Made by a program: the position numbers and the translations under genes
Part shown: positions 16,066 through 25,223 of the stretch, in pieces
Layout of the letters: each line of letters begins with the position of its first letter
Numbering within the stretch: the stretch's first letter is position 1
The notes under the pieces: model-generated
The model's input: the letters and a program-made list of their open reading frames with translations, nothing else
Database searches by the model: none
What the model was told of the DNA's origin: nothing
From: CAZSVE01 sp964610175
GTDB lineage: Bacteria; Pseudomonadota; Gammaproteobacteria; HK1
DNA: 42,220 bases
Assembly: GCA_964610175.1 (NCBI GenBank)
Contig: CAZSVE010000019.1
Coordinates: 1-42,220 of the forward strand
Reading direction: 5' to 3'

Positions 16066-16496
16066 GGTCATTTGTCAGTGCTTTTCAATGGGATGGGCTC
16101 GGATTCCGGCACCGGGTTTCCCAGGGTTTTTTCGATACCTGAATTCTTCCAAAACGGGTGAAGTGTTTTCGAGGGACCGGTTGCCCTTCACCCGATCGGG
16201 AAAGCGAACATTCGAGCGGGGCATGGATATTCTAAGCGGTTTCAAGAATGATTTGCCCAGCAAATTCGTCTGGCGAATTCGTTCGGCGGGGCCTTGCCGG
16301 ACGTGATCCGTGAATTTATCCGGAAACGGACATAGTAACGCTTCGCGCCAGGCCTGAAAGGGGATGGGTACCGGTTCGCGCATCGATCCCCTCGGGATCT
16401 TTATTTTTCCGATACCTGAACAGGACGGACAGGATCGAAGGCAGGCCCTGGCACGAGCCGGGTCGATATATCCGAGATCCGTTTTTCGGATGCGCG
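16066..16496. other. Spacer downstream of secA
   Basis: Apart from repeat B copy 2 there is no gene or clear terminator. A short ATCCG/CGGAT hairpin lies about 16 nt past the secA stop on the minus strand and is too weak to call. Confidence 0.4.
16331..16420 (+). repeat. Repeat B, copy 2 (degenerate)
   Basis: It contains TAACGCTTCGCGCCAGGCCT, GAAAGGGGATGGG, CTCGGGATCTTTATTTTTCC and GATACC. It shows the family order but with changes in the hairpin arm. Confidence 0.65.
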
Positions 16497-19343
16497 CTAC
16501 GTTACTCGGCCGTGGCATTTTTTATATTTTTTCCCGGAACCACAGGGGCAGGGTTCGTTCCGTCCCACCTTGGGGGTCGAACGGACGTATGGTCCCGCAT
16601 TCGGCGCGGAGTCTTGCAGGCCCCGATCTCCATGTCCTCTGTCCTCGCCCAGGGAGGAAGCTTCTCCCGGGAAGCCCGATTGTCCGTCGCCGAGAGAGTC
16701 GGAATGCAGGAATTGTATCGGCACGATCCTGTTGCGGCGTTCCGCTTCTATGGCCTCGACATCTTCCTTTGCCCGCAACTGGGCCCTCGAAAGGGTACCG
16801 ACGACCTCGTGCTTGACGCGTTCCAATAAAGAGCGAAACATTTCGAATGCCTCGCGCTTGTATTCCTGTTTGGGGTTCTTCTGCGCGAATGAACGCAGGT
16901 GAATCCCTTGACGGAGATAATCCATGGCCGCCAAGTGTTCTTTCCAGGAGGCGTCCAGGATCTGGAGCATAAGCGCCTTTTCGAAATGGCGCATCACCTC
17001 TGTCCCGGCGAGGGCGGTCTTTTCCCGATATTCACGTTCGATTTCGGTCAGGATCCGGCGTCGAAGGGATTCTTCGTGGAGTGATTCGTCGGCTTCGAGC
17101 CATTCCGTAATGGATTGCTTCGTGCCGAACTCGTGTTCGATGGCCTTTTCGAGCCCGGGTATATCCCATTGTTCATCGAGACTTTGGGGTGGAATATAGG
17201 TGTCGATACACTCGTTCACCACATCTTCCCGTATGGCGTAGATCCGTTCGGAGACGTCCTCTTCGGCCATCACCTCATTACGAAGCCTGTAGATTTCCCG
17301 ACGTTGATCGTTGGCGACGTCGTCATATTCCAGTAATTGCTTCCGGATATCGAAATTTCGCCCTTCCACTTTGCGCTGCGCATTTTCGATGGCCTTGGTT
17401 ATCCATGGGTGCTCGATGGCCTCGTTTTCCTGCATACCGAGTTTCTGCATCATGGTGGCCACCCGATCGGAGGCGAAGATACGCATCAGGTCGTCTTCCA
17501 GGGACAGGTAGAAGCGACTGGAGCCCACATCTCCCTGGCGTCCCGAGCGGCCTCGCAATTGGTTGTCGATCCGCCGGGATTCATGGCGTTCGGTGCCGAT
17601 GATATGTAGCCCGCCGGCCGCAAGGACTATCCGGTGCCGCTCATCCCAGTCCTCTCGCGCCATCTGGATACGACGGGCGTTTTCGCTGGTCAACGGTTGT
17701 TCTTCGTCGGCCAGTGCCGGGTGGGCGAGATCCGATTCGCCGGAAGGTTCGTGACCCGATTCTCGAGAAAACACCGCCTTCAGCGCCGCGATCTCTGCCT
17801 GGAAGTTTCCCCCCAACACGATATCGGTACCTCGTCCCGCCATGTTGGTTGCGATGGTGATCGTGCCCGGCTTTCCCGCCTGGGCGATGATCTCGGCTTC
17901 CCGCGCGTGTTGCTTGGCGTTCAGCACCTGACACGGGATGTTCTCTTTATTCAGTAATCCGGACAGGTACTCGGAGGTGTCGACGGAGGCAGTGCCGACC
18001 AGGATTGGTTGTCCACGCTGTCGACAGTCTCGGATGTCGTCGATGATGGCCACGAATTTTTCTTGTTTGGTCAGAAATACCAGATCGGGCAGATCTTCGC
18101 GGATCATCTCCCGGTGTGTCGGTATGACGACCACTTCGAGACCGTAGATCTGTTGAAATTCGGGGGCCTCGGTATCGGCCGTTCCGGTCATTCCGGCAAG
18201 TTTTTCGTAAAGGCGAAAATAGTTTTGGAAGGTAATCGAGGCCAGCGTCTGGTTTTCGTGCTGAACGGAAACGCCTTCCTTTGCCTCTATGGCCTGATGG
18301 AGTCCCTCCGACCAGCGACGACCCGGCATGGTCCGCCCGGTGAACTCATCGACGATAACGATTTCGTCGTCCTTAACGAGGTAATCGACATTGCGATGAA
18401 ATAGCGCGTGGGCCCGAAGCGCGGCATTCAGATGGTGCATCAATACGATGTTTCCGGCATCGTATAGGTTTTCCCCTTCACCGATGAGGCCCTCTTTTTC
18501 CATGAGGCGCTCGATATTCATATGACCTTCTTCTGTCAAATGCACCTGACGCGCCTTTTCATCCACACTGTAATCACCGGGCCCTTCCTCCACTTCCTGG
18601 GGAACGAGCCTCGGTATCAGAGCGTTCATCTTGATATAGAGATCGGAACGTTCGTCGGTGGGGCCGGAGATAATGAGTGGGGTGCGTGCCTCATCGATCA
18701 GAATGGAGTCCACCTCATCGACGATGGCAAAGGGCATGTCGCGCTGCACCTTGTCCGCGATGCCGAAAGCCATATTGTCCCGCAGGTAATCGAAACCGAA
18801 TTCGTTATTCGTGCCGTAAGTCACGTCCGCGTTGTAGGCATCACGCTTTTCCTCGGGAGACATGCCTGCCACCACGACGCCTACGCGCAATCCGAGAAAC
18901 GAATAGAGCCTGCCCATCCATTCGGCATCGCGACGCGCCAGATAGTCATTAACGGTAACGACGTGAACACCGCGTCCGGGCAGGGCATTGAGATACACCG
19001 CCAGGGTTGCCACCAGGGTCTTTCCTTCGCCGGTGCGCATCTCGGCAATCTTTCCCTGGTGAAGCACCATACCGCCGATGAGCTGCACGTCGAAATGGGA
19101 CATATCCAGTACCCTTCGGCTCGCCTCGCGAACCACGGCAAATGCCTCCGGCAACAGATCATCCAAGGATTCGCCATCCTCGTTGCGCTTGCGAAACACA
19201 TCGGTCTTGTCGCGGAGATCGGCATCGGAAAGCGCATGTACCTCATCCTCGAAGGCGTTGATCCGATTTACCGTTCGGTACATGCGTTTGATCAGGCGAT
19301 CATTACGGCTACCAATAATTTTCTTGAAAAATCCGCCAATCAT
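16497..19343 (-). CDS. secA: Preprotein translocase ATPase SecA
   Basis: SecA drives unfolded preproteins through SecYEG using ATP. The 948-aa length is typical of gammaproteobacteria. The order is: N-terminal helix (MIGGFFKKIIGSRNDR), Walker A near residue 105 (MRTGEGKTLVATLA), the DEVD box (VDEVDSILIDEARTPLIISG), the preprotein cross-linking domain, nucleotide-binding domain 2 (NMAGRGTDIVLGG, QLRGRSGRQGD), the helical scaffold, and a C-terminal zinc-binding SEC-C motif (NEPCPCGSGKKYKKCHG) that binds SecB and ribosomes. All motifs look intact. No secM or dciA is visible upstream. A yecH-like gene on the same strand lies upstream, separated by 270 nt. Confidence 0.98.
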   Translation of the reverse strand: MIGGFFKKIIGSRNDRLIKRMYRTVNRINAFEDEVHALSDADLRDKTDVFRKRNEDGESLDDLLPEAFAVVREASRRVLDMSHFDVQLIGGMVLHQGKIAEMRTGEGKTLVATLAVYLNALPGRGVHVVTVNDYLARRDAEWMGRLYSFLGLRVGVVVAGMSPEEKRDAYNADVTYGTNNEFGFDYLRDNMAFGIADKVQRDMPFAIVDEVDSILIDEARTPLIISGPTDERSDLYIKMNALIPRLVPQEVEEGPGDYSVDEKARQVHLTEEGHMNIERLMEKEGLIGEGENLYDAGNIVLMHHLNAALRAHALFHRNVDYLVKDDEIVIVDEFTGRTMPGRRWSEGLHQAIEAKEGVSVQHENQTLASITFQNYFRLYEKLAGMTGTADTEAPEFQQIYGLEVVVIPTHREMIREDLPDLVFLTKQEKFVAIIDDIRDCRQRGQPILVGTASVDTSEYLSGLLNKENIPCQVLNAKQHAREAEIIAQAGKPGTITIATNMAGRGTDIVLGGNFQAEIAALKAVFSRESGHEPSGESDLAHPALADEEQPLTSENARRIQMAREDWDERHRIVLAAGGLHIIGTERHESRRIDNQLRGRSGRQGDVGSSRFYLSLEDDLMRIFASDRVATMMQKLGMQENEAIEHPWITKAIENAQRKVEGRNFDIRKQLLEYDDVANDQRREIYRLRNEVMAEEDVSERIYAIREDVVNECIDTYIPPQSLDEQWDIPGLEKAIEHEFGTKQSITEWLEADESLHEESLRRRILTEIEREYREKTALAGTEVMRHFEKALMLQILDASWKEHLAAMDYLRQGIHLRSFAQKNPKQEYKREAFEMFRSLLERVKHEVVGTLSRAQLRAKEDVEAIEAERRNRIVPIQFLHSDSLGDGQSGFPGEASSLGEDRGHGDRGLQDSAPNAGPYVRSTPKVGRNEPCPCGSGKKYKKCHGRVT

Positions 19344-19613
19344 GGAATTTATAGCGCCTTAGCGTGGGTCGACTCTTTAGCTGGTATGCTAAGGTGTCAT
19401 GATGAAGTGATCCGCGGCTTTTGGGCTGCCGGGATCGTTATCGAAGAGAACCGGAAATATCGTGTTCCCACCGTGGTGATTTCGATCCCCATAGGAGACT
19501 CACAAGCAAAATCATCCGTAAATGATGATATGGTGAATCGGAAAGACCCTCGATGACACCGGAAAACGGTCCCGCACGGGGTGTATGGAAGGGAAAACGC
19601 CCCTCGATTTCGC
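19344..19613. other. secA upstream spacer
   Basis: No gene is found. A CCTTAGC / GCTAAGG inverted pair with a 24-nt loop lies just upstream of secA and might fold in its leader RNA. No SecM-like arrest peptide or convincing promoter hexamers could be assigned. Confidence 0.4.
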
Positions 19614-19859
19614 TCAGTGGTGGTTGCATATTTTTTCGGGCGCCGAGGTAAAACCACCCCTTGCGGGCAGAAACTTTCCCCGTGCGTCCAGGAAGGTAAT
19701 CAGCTCGGAGGCCGTCATACCCTCGGTCGAACAGGTAAAAAAGCGGGCATCCGAGCCAAATCGTTCCACGATGGCCGATTGCAATGATTGCCGAGTAAAT
19801 GGTTCCCTGGAATCGACGATCATTTGCAGCACTTCATGGCCATGAATATGGTTTGTCAT
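19614..19859 (-). CDS. YecH-like small metal-binding protein (81 aa)
   Basis: The sequence HIHGHEVLQMIVDSREPFTR, FGSDARFFTCSTEGMTASEL and CNHH matches the YecH / DUF2492 family. Conserved His residues in HIHGHEVL, the Cys in FFTCS and the C-terminal CNHH are the presumed metal ligands. The role of the family is unknown. The start chosen is the second ATG (19859), which has AAGGTG about 9 nt upstream; the longer frame adds four residues. The length is normal. It is a single gene on the secA strand, flanked upstream by the palindromic repeat A array. Confidence 0.88.
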   Translation of the reverse strand: MTNHIHGHEVLQMIVDSREPFTRQSLQSAIVERFGSDARFFTCSTEGMTASELITFLDARGKFLPARGGFTSAPEKICNHH

Positions 19860-19879
19860 TGTATAAAACACCTTACTAG

Positions 19880-20041
19880 TTTGCTTATTTCCCGCTCATC
19901 TTCGCAAATGCGTCATGTTTTAAAAACAACGATTTCGCTTTGACCGATGCCGAATCACGCTTCCTCGGTTCGAGGTAAAGCTTCGCTAGCAATGTATTTT
20001 CCTAGCGAAGCTTCGTCTCGAACCGAGGAAGCGTGATTCGG
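19880..20041. repeat. Repeat A copy 4 with inverted terminal segment (long palindrome)
   Basis: A full repeat A from 19880 to 19989 is followed, after a 12-nt loop, by an inverted copy of its last 40 nt (20002-20041). The arms match at 37 of 40 positions; both contain AGCTTCGCTAG or its complement CTAGCGAAGCT. It would fold as a strong hairpin. Confidence 0.9.
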
Positions 20042-20070
20042 TCACAATAGAGCAGAACCAGCATTTGGAA

Positions 20071-20164
20071 CATGTTAGCGCTTCGCGCCAAGACTGAAGC
20101 GGGGTGGGGCTTGGCACGCACACTGGTTCTCCTCTCGGGATTTTTGTTTTTCCGATACCTTGAA
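20071..20164 (+). repeat. Repeat B, copy 3
   Basis: It begins CATGTTAGCGCTTCGCGCCA, continues AGACTGAAGCGGGG and TGGGGCTTGGC, and ends TTTTTCCGATACC. It lies between the palindromic repeat A and an inverted repeat A fragment, making a compact A-B-A' block. Confidence 0.85.
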
Positions 20165-20207
20165 ATCCGACTCATCTGCGAAGATGAGCGGGAAATAAAA
20201 ACGAATC
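20161..20207 (-). repeat. Repeat A, partial inverted copy
   Basis: CGACTCATCTGCGAAGATGA and GCGGGAAATAAAAACGAATC are the complement of the first ~45 nt of repeat A. The GCTAG end is absent. Confidence 0.8.
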
Positions 20208-20328
20208 GATGGACCCATTCGGCAGGGGGCGGACAGCATCGGACATTGCGGGACTGTAACACAGGACTCCGATCCCGCGCATCTTGACGGGAACCCGGTT
20301 CATCCGTGATCGCCAACGCGAGGCCGGG

Positions 20329-20775
20329 TTACGGATACCGATCCGGTTCCGGAATATCGCAGAATACCAAGCCCCCGGCACGGCGCATGGCACCCATCAG
20401 TTTGCCATCGAATGTCGCCATGACGGCATCCGTGCGTAGCGCCAACTCCAAATAAGTGGCGTCATAAGCGCTCAATTCATGCTCTCGCGCAAGCGCCATG
20501 ACCTGATCGCGACGGTGCGCGGGCAACGTATCATCCATTGTTATCGGTAACCTGGACAACTTGCCCAGGTAGTCCACTACCTGGGCTCGCGTTACCACGA
20601 GGCGACGTTCCCCCACCAGCAACGCATTGGCAACCTCGGTGTACCAGAGCGATGGTACCAGGGATTTGGCGCCTACTATGGACAACAACACATGTTCGGC
20701 GCAAACAATCTGTTCGGCCTTCTCACGCTGGAACAACCACGCCAATGCCATGGATGCGTCTATGACGAACCTCAT
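20329..20775 (-). CDS. PIN-domain toxin (VapC-like), 148 aa
   Basis: The N-terminus MRFVIDASMALAWLFQREKA carries the first PIN Asp. WYTEVANALLVGERR holds the conserved Glu, and LSAYDATYLELALR with ATFDGKLMGAMRRAGG supply the remaining acidic residues. This subfamily (VIDASMALAW, YDATYLELA) is the common VapC type paired with Phd-like antitoxins. The ATG at 20775 overlaps the antitoxin stop as ATGA, with GGAAGG upstream; the longer frame starting at 20796 lies inside the antitoxin gene. A predicted cytoplasmic RNase that is inhibited by its partner. Confidence 0.9.
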   Translation of the reverse strand: MRFVIDASMALAWLFQREKAEQIVCAEHVLLSIVGAKSLVPSLWYTEVANALLVGERRLVVTRAQVVDYLGKLSRLPITMDDTLPAHRRDQVMALAREHELSAYDATYLELALRTDAVMATFDGKLMGAMRRAGGLVFCDIPEPDRYP

Positions 20776-21014
20776 CGCCGACCTTCCGCCACCCATTCGG
20801 TCATCGTCCCGTCCGGCACCCCCTGTATCTTACGAATATCGCGCATGGCCTGCACGGCCGTGCGTTTATCCTGGCGAACAGTACTCCCGCTTGGAACCAG
20901 ATCGGCGATCGGTTTGCCACGTACCGTGATCGTATAGTTTTGCCCGCCCTGCACATTCCTCAATAGCTCCGATAACCTGGTTTTTGCGTCGAAAGCTCCA
21001 ATTTGGGCATGCAT
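20772..21014 (-). CDS. Phd/YefM-family antitoxin (80 aa)
   Basis: The sequence IGAFDAKTRLSELLRNVQGG followed by YTITVRGKPIADLVPS is the Phd/YefM antitoxin fold, a DNA-binding N-terminal dimer domain with the 'AKTRLSELL' helix and 'ITxxGKPxAxLVP' strands. A disordered basic C-terminal part binds the toxin. AAGGAGA lies about 7 nt before the ATG. The gene overlaps the downstream PIN toxin by 4 nt. Autoregulation is expected; an AACTAGTT palindrome about 30 nt upstream of the gene might be part of an operator, though this is only positional. Confidence 0.92.
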   Translation of the reverse strand: MHAQIGAFDAKTRLSELLRNVQGGQNYTITVRGKPIADLVPSGSTVRQDKRTAVQAMRDIRKIQGVPDGTMTEWVAEGRR

Positions 21015-21644
21015 GATGGATTCTCCTTACAAGGTTAGTAGGAAAAACTAGTTTATATCAGGGAAGAAGGTGCATACCAGCAGCAGGGTGCGAAAAAAGT
21101 CCATTCTTTACTTTTTCACCCTACGGGATCGAAAACATGCGATTTTCCGATCCCTTGATTTTCAATGGCCGAATGGCTATTCGGATAGGGTTATTCGAAT
21201 GAATACTGAAACTGAAAATGGCGATACATCCCTGTTACCGCACACTGGATGAAAATTTTCGTGTTTCACCATTCTTCCGAGTCCAAGTCTCTCCCCCCAT
21301 TGGCCCAAAGCAGAAATACCCCTCGTGCAATCCAGAAATGTCCCTTTTCGGGGGTGCCGCGCAAAGAAAACATCTTCGATAATCAGCCAGCGAAGCTCCG
21401 CTGGCAGAAAAGCAGGTTGACAAATCCGAGTCTCTCACTTTCGGTTTTTTGCGTTATACTCAATCTACTGATACGTTTCTCCCCGATGTGGCTTTACCCG
21501 TTCGACGTTTACATGGTTTGCCTGGTCGCCTGATTCACTGGCAGCGATATATCATGGGCCGTCGATGAGTAACGCCAATGGTGATGCGCCAGGAGTGATG
21601 CGAATTGGCAATCTTCGCGTGCTGCCTCGATCGCCATCCCCATC
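21015..21644. other. Long spacer upstream of secretin gene
   Basis: I see no credible gene. A hairpin at 21125-21154 pairs GGGATCGAAAA with TTTTCCGATCCC. Near 21085-21115 a GTGnnAAAAAAGTCC motif resembles hairpin sequence found after the secretin gene at 23390-23418. Short open frames here lack ribosome sites or codon character. The promoter of the secretin gene should lie in the last ~200 nt, but no hexamer pair stands out. Confidence 0.4.
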
Positions 21645-23318
21645 GTGAAGGATTCCCGACAAACAACCACGATAGTTCCTGTGCACCGCCTCTTCCCATA
21701 TAGTGTTATTCTTCTTCTGGCAGCCTGTGCCTCATCACCACCTGCACCTCCTCATACCCCGTCCACCGGGCACCTCCACGGAACGCCACCCAGCGCGCAA
21801 ACCACGCAGGCGGAGATTCCAAAACCGGTGACTCGAACACCGGTGCTATCGAAGCCAAAGCCATCACCCCCCCTGGAAACCTATACCATTGTAGTAAATG
21901 ATGTACCCGTCAAGGATCTTCTGTTCGCGATTGCGCGCGATGCCGCCATCAATGTCGATATCCATCCCGACATCCAGGGCGCGGTTACCGTAAACGCCAT
22001 CGGTGAAACCCTTCCCCGGATACTGAAACGTATCGAAGGTCAGGTAGCCATCCGTCATGAGTTGCGCGACGACACCCTCGTCATCATGCCCGATACGCCC
22101 TTCCTGAAAACCTACCGAGTCGATTACGTCAACATGGAAAGAAACAGCAGTAGTCAAGTAGGGACATCCACGAGGATTGCCACGGCGAGCGGCGAGGCAA
22201 CAAACAGCGGAGGAGGAAACACGTCCAACACGCTGATAACCAATGTGTCGGGCAACCGATTCTGGAAGACACTGACCCGCAACATCATAGCCATACTGAA
22301 CGAAGCAGATACGAGAAGGCCGGGTATCCAAGGCCAGGAAATGGGAAACACGAACCCCATGAATTCCAACTCGGTCATCATCAATGCAGAAAGTGGTCTC
22401 GTCACGGTGCGGGCCACAGCCGCGCAACACCGAGACATTGCCCTATTCATCGACCGGGTAATGACCAATGCCCGTCGTCAGGTACTCATCGAAACCACCA
22501 TCGTGGAGGTGGAGCTAAGCGATAATCACCAGGCAGGCATCGATTGGGAGACCTTCACCACGGGCGCGGGGCTGCGGGCCGCGCAATCCATCATGGGGGC
22601 ATTCTCTTCGCATCTATCGAGCCAAAACACCACTGGATTGACGATCCGTTATGCCGATGCCCCAAGCGGCAGCGGAAAACTGGATGTATCCCTGACGGTA
22701 AAGCTCCTCCAGCAATTCGGCAACGCGCGGGTACTCTCCAGCCCCAAGATCATGACCCTCAACAACCAGACTGCTCTCCTCAAGGTCGTGGACAATGAGG
22801 TCTACTTCGAGATCGAATTGGAAGAAAAGGAAGACGAAAAGACCAATACCACGGATCTGACCGTCAAAACCAGGGTAAAGACCGTGCCGGTAGGTCTCTT
22901 GATGAATGTCACGCCCCAGATCAACGATCAGGATTCCGTGACCCTGAATGTGCGCCCCACCATTACCCGGATCAAGGAATACCGGGAAGACCCCGGTGTT
23001 GCCATCATCGCCAATCGCCTTGCCAATTCCAATATCACAAGCAAGGTACCCATCGTGCAGGTGCGGGAAACGGAGAGCGTACTGGAGGTCAAGAGCCGAC
23101 AGATTGCGGTGATCGGTGGTCTGATGCAGGATCGCGTTCAAAAGGACCAGGACGGCGTGCCGTGGCTGAAAGAGATCCCGGGTATCGGAAATTTGTTCAA
23201 GTATCGATACCGCGGTTCCGTCAAGACCGAACTCGTCATTTTCCTGCGTCCCACCATAATCAGGGATGCCAACATCAAGACCGAACTTAGCGACTTTCGA
23301 CAGTTTCTGGACCAATAG
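21645..23318 (+). CDS. mshL: MshL-type pilus secretin (557 aa)
   Basis: An outer-membrane secretin that forms the channel for an MSHA-type pilus or related secretion system. A signal peptide with lipobox (VILLLAACASS, lipid Cys near residue 28) is followed by a Pro/Thr-rich linker. An N-domain follows (VVNDVPVKDLLFAIARDAAI), then a secretin N1-like region (VNMERNSSSQ, VIINAESGLVTVRATAAQHR). The C-terminal secretin barrel includes VEVELSDNHQAGIDW, VLSSPKIMTLNNQTALLKV, VPIVQVRETESVLEVKS and GIGNLFKYRYR. The start is taken as GTG at 21645; it has no good ribosome site and the frame is open upstream without an ATG, so the exact start is uncertain. No other msh genes flank it. Confidence 0.9.
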   Translation: MKDSRQTTTIVPVHRLFPYSVILLLAACASSPPAPPHTPSTGHLHGTPPSAQTTQAEIPKPVTRTPVLSKPKPSPPLETYTIVVNDVPVKDLLFAIARDAAINVDIHPDIQGAVTVNAIGETLPRILKRIEGQVAIRHELRDDTLVIMPDTPFLKTYRVDYVNMERNSSSQVGTSTRIATASGEATNSGGGNTSNTLITNVSGNRFWKTLTRNIIAILNEADTRRPGIQGQEMGNTNPMNSNSVIINAESGLVTVRATAAQHRDIALFIDRVMTNARRQVLIETTIVEVELSDNHQAGIDWETFTTGAGLRAAQSIMGAFSSHLSSQNTTGLTIRYADAPSGSGKLDVSLTVKLLQQFGNARVLSSPKIMTLNNQTALLKVVDNEVYFEIELEEKEDEKTNTTDLTVKTRVKTVPVGLLMNVTPQINDQDSVTLNVRPTITRIKEYREDPGVAIIANRLANSNITSKVPIVQVRETESVLEVKSRQIAVIGGLMQDRVQKDQDGVPWLKEIPGIGNLFKYRYRGSVKTELVIFLRPTIIRDANIKTELSDFRQFLDQ

Positions 23319-23327
23319 CAGGGTGGT

Positions 23328-23378
23328 GAAAAATGGTTTTTTCCGCCCAATGAAAGGATCGAAAAAAAACCATTTTTC
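23328..23378 (+). terminator. Hairpin after mshL
   Basis: The arms GAAAAATGGTTTTTTC (23328-23343) and GAAAAAAAACCATTTTTC (23361-23378) pair nearly fully, starting 9 nt after the stop. A second hairpin, GTAAAAAAGTCC / GGACTCTTTTAC, follows at 23390-23418. The position suggests transcription termination, although the first hairpin has A/T-rich rather than GC-rich arms. Confidence 0.5.
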
Positions 23379-23389
23379 CAATTCCGTGA

Positions 23390-23418
23390 GTAAAAAAGTC
23401 CAGGATGGACTCTTTTAC
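23390..23418. repeat. Second hairpin after mshL
   Basis: GTAAAAAAGTCC and GGACTCTTTTAC flank a short AGGAT loop. Similar AAAAAAGTCC sequence occurs upstream of mshL near 21097, so the gene is bracketed by related motifs. Confidence 0.5.
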
Positions 23419-23530
23419 CATCATAAGCCTCCCCCAGGAAATCCCCCCCTTGGCCGACGTCGATAAGGCCGGAAAACCTGCCAGCAGTGTGCCGAATCAC
23501 GTTGCCACCATGCCCCACAAGCATCGAAAC

Positions 23531-23643
23531 ACTAGCGAAGCTCGTGTTCGAACCGACAAAGCATGACCCAGCATTGGTAAAGTAAAATTGGTATTTTGTA
23601 AATGGTGACTCATTTGCGGAGCTGAGTGGGAAATAAACAAATC
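23531..23643 (-). repeat. Repeat A, minus-oriented copy
   Basis: It reads CTAGCGAAGCTCGTGTTCGA, AACCGACAAAGCATGA and GGGAAATAAACAAATC, the reverse complement of the consensus. It lies between mshL and tRNA-fMet, ending 12 nt before the predicted tRNA promoter. Confidence 0.88.
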
Positions 23644-23654
23644 AAGTAAAAGTA

Positions 23655-23683
23655 TTGAAAAATGTACGAGTCGCCTGTAGGAT
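23655..23683 (+). promoter_or_regulatory. Predicted sigma-70 promoter of tRNA-fMet
   Basis: TTGAAA (23655-23660) and TAGGAT (23678-23683) are separated by 17 nt. The tRNA begins 15 nt after the -10 box. The hexamers match consensus at 5/6 and 4/6 positions, and spacing and position are right. Confidence 0.55.
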
Positions 23684-23697
23684 ACGCATCCTTCAAT

Positions 23698-23774
<77 letters not shown>

Positions 23775-23810
23775 AAAAACCACGGTTCTCCCGATAAAAG
23801 CGTATTTAGC

Positions 23811-23895
23811 TATCGGAAAAATAGAAACCCCAAGAGAACCGATGCATGCGCCAAGACCTACCCCGCTTCCGTCTTGGCGCGAAGCGCTGGCATGT
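23811..23895 (-). repeat. Repeat B, copy 4 (minus)
   Basis: It reads TATCGGAAAAATAG, ACCGATGCATGCGCCAAGAC, CCCGCTTCCGTCTTGGCGCG and AAGCGCT, the complement of the family. It starts 36 nt after the tRNA 3' end. Confidence 0.82.
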
Positions 23896-24058
23896 GCTGC
23901 CCTTCCATGCGCCGAAAAAACCGGGTTTCGCGAAGACCTAAGACCTATCGCGGGGTATTTACCTCTCCTCCAGCCCGACACACTCCCCCGAAGTTCCCCC
24001 GCACGAAATATCCATCGGCGTTCGCTTCGCCCTTTTGGTCGGGGAATAGCGGTTACCT

Positions 24059-24607
24059 TCAAAGATTCTCTTCCAGATCATAGGGTAGAGAGTGCGCGAT
24101 GCCCTTGTGGCAGTCGATACAAGTCTTGCCCGTCTTGAATCCCATGATATGCTGATCCATACCTCGTTGTCCTTGTTTTACGTAGTCCATGGATGCGCTA
24201 TCGTGGCAATTGCGACATTGGCGGGAATCGCTCTCTTCCATCCTCTTCCACTCCCTGCGCGCCAATAGAAGGCGTCTGGCCTCGAACTTTTCGGGGGTAT
24301 CGATGGTTCCCATGAAGTGCCGATACACGTCGTTGGCAGCCCCTATCTTCCGCTTCAGTTTCGGGAGGAATTCCCTCGGCACATGACAGTCCGCGCAGGT
24401 GGCGCGTACCCCAGTCCGGTTGGAGGCGTGAGCAGTACCGAGATAGTCCTGATATACATTCTCCCGCATTTCGTGACAGGAAATACAAAACTCCTCGGTG
24501 TCCGTAATCTCCAGGCTGGCATTAAAGTCACCCCAAAGAACGGCCCCCAGCACGACAGCCAATACCAACGATACGATTTCGAGCTCGATTTTATGTGTGC
24601 GGGTCAT
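24059..24607 (-). CDS. napC: NapC/NirT-family tetraheme cytochrome c
   Basis: A membrane-anchored quinol dehydrogenase that carries electrons from the quinol pool to periplasmic reductases such as NapAB. The N-terminal helix (about residues 10-26) anchors it to the inner membrane. Four CxxCH heme sites are present: CISCH (41), CADCH (71), CRNCH (about 133) and CIDCH (about 165). The first is followed by the family's Met in CHEM. At 182 aa it is normal for NapC. AGGTGA lies about 6 nt before the ATG. It is the last gene of the minus-strand nap-like cluster, separated from napB by repeats (617 nt), so it may have its own promoter. A NrfH-like or HAO-partner role is possible. Confidence 0.92.
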   Translation of the reverse strand: MTRTHKIELEIVSLVLAVVLGAVLWGDFNASLEITDTEEFCISCHEMRENVYQDYLGTAHASNRTGVRATCADCHVPREFLPKLKRKIGAANDVYRHFMGTIDTPEKFEARRLLLARREWKRMEESDSRQCRNCHDSASMDYVKQGQRGMDQHIMGFKTGKTCIDCHKGIAHSLPYDLEENL

Positions 24608-24679
24608 CGACAGTCACCTGCCGGCATGGCCGGAATCAAAAGGGGAATCCGGAAAGTCGTGGTTTCGGAAAACGTTTGT

Positions 24680-24885
24680 GTCTTCATACTACTATCCGTC
24701 GATTTCTTGGCTTTCGTGCAGATTTTTTCTCGAACGTCGGTGTGTCATTTCGAGTGAAACGAGAAATCTTCCGATCCGGAAGGAGTTTCCAACGCGCAAG
24801 ATTTTTCCCTTCGGTTGGAATGACATCCGGGTTGTGTGGCATAGCCTGAGCCTGGCTGAATTCGGTTGCGGTTCGGCGGCGCTGT
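24680..24885 (+). repeat. ~200-bp repeat E, left copy
   Basis: It contains ACTACTATCCGTCGATTT, TCGGTGTGTCATTTCGAGTG, GGAATGACATCCG and CATAGCCTG. The reverse complement lies at 32686-32882 with roughly 85% identity by eye. An internal imperfect palindrome, GTCATTTCGAGTG / GGTTGGAATGAC, lies around a GATCCGGAAGG centre. Confidence 0.85.
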
Positions 24886-24897
24886 GCTCGATCGATC

Positions 24898-25008
24898 TTG
24901 CTTATTTCCCGCTCAGCTTCCGCAAACAAGTCGAGTTTCACAAAGCGCCAATCTTGCTTTACCAATGCATGAATCATGCCTTGTCGGTTCGAGCACAAGC
25001 TTCGCCAG
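24898..25008 (+). repeat. Repeat A copy between napC and napB
   Basis: Close to consensus: TTGCTTATTTCCCGCTCAGC, TTGCTTTACCAATGCATGAA and TTCGAGCACAAGCTTCGCCAG. It directly follows repeat E. Confidence 0.9.
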
Positions 25009-25223
25009 AGAGGTGCTTTGCGACGTTTGAAATCTCTTGGGTATTTCGTTCAAGGTTTTACGGGTAGTGGGTTATCCGTGAAATCTCGAACGAAACGATG
25101 AAAAAAGCCTGGTTTGTCCTTTCGACCAAAGGAAAGAGAGAAATCTTATGCACTGAATCCACTTCGGATCGGAGGCTCTCTTCCTCCGATCGAGATGACA
25201 TGCCGCAGTCGAATCAGGATCCT
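25009..25223. other. Spacer downstream of napB
   Basis: No gene is present. It holds a GATGACA/TCTCGA-type degenerate palindrome (about 25080-25205: GAAATCTCGAACGAAACG facing CGATCGAGATGACATGC) related in style to the core of repeat E and to the hairpin at 40573-40658. Confidence 0.45.

Noticed and set aside
18522..19556. Plus-strand open frame of 344 codons opposite secA
   Set aside because: An antisense shadow of the GC-rich secA gene, with no ribosome site or domain.
19344..19613. dciA or secM gene upstream of secA
   Set aside because: These are the usual neighbours in gammaproteobacteria, but no frame here has the expected size, signal peptide or arrest motif.
21249..21533. 94-codon plus-strand open frame before mshL
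   Set aside because: No ribosome site, a mixed composition overlapping hairpins, and no recognisable domain.
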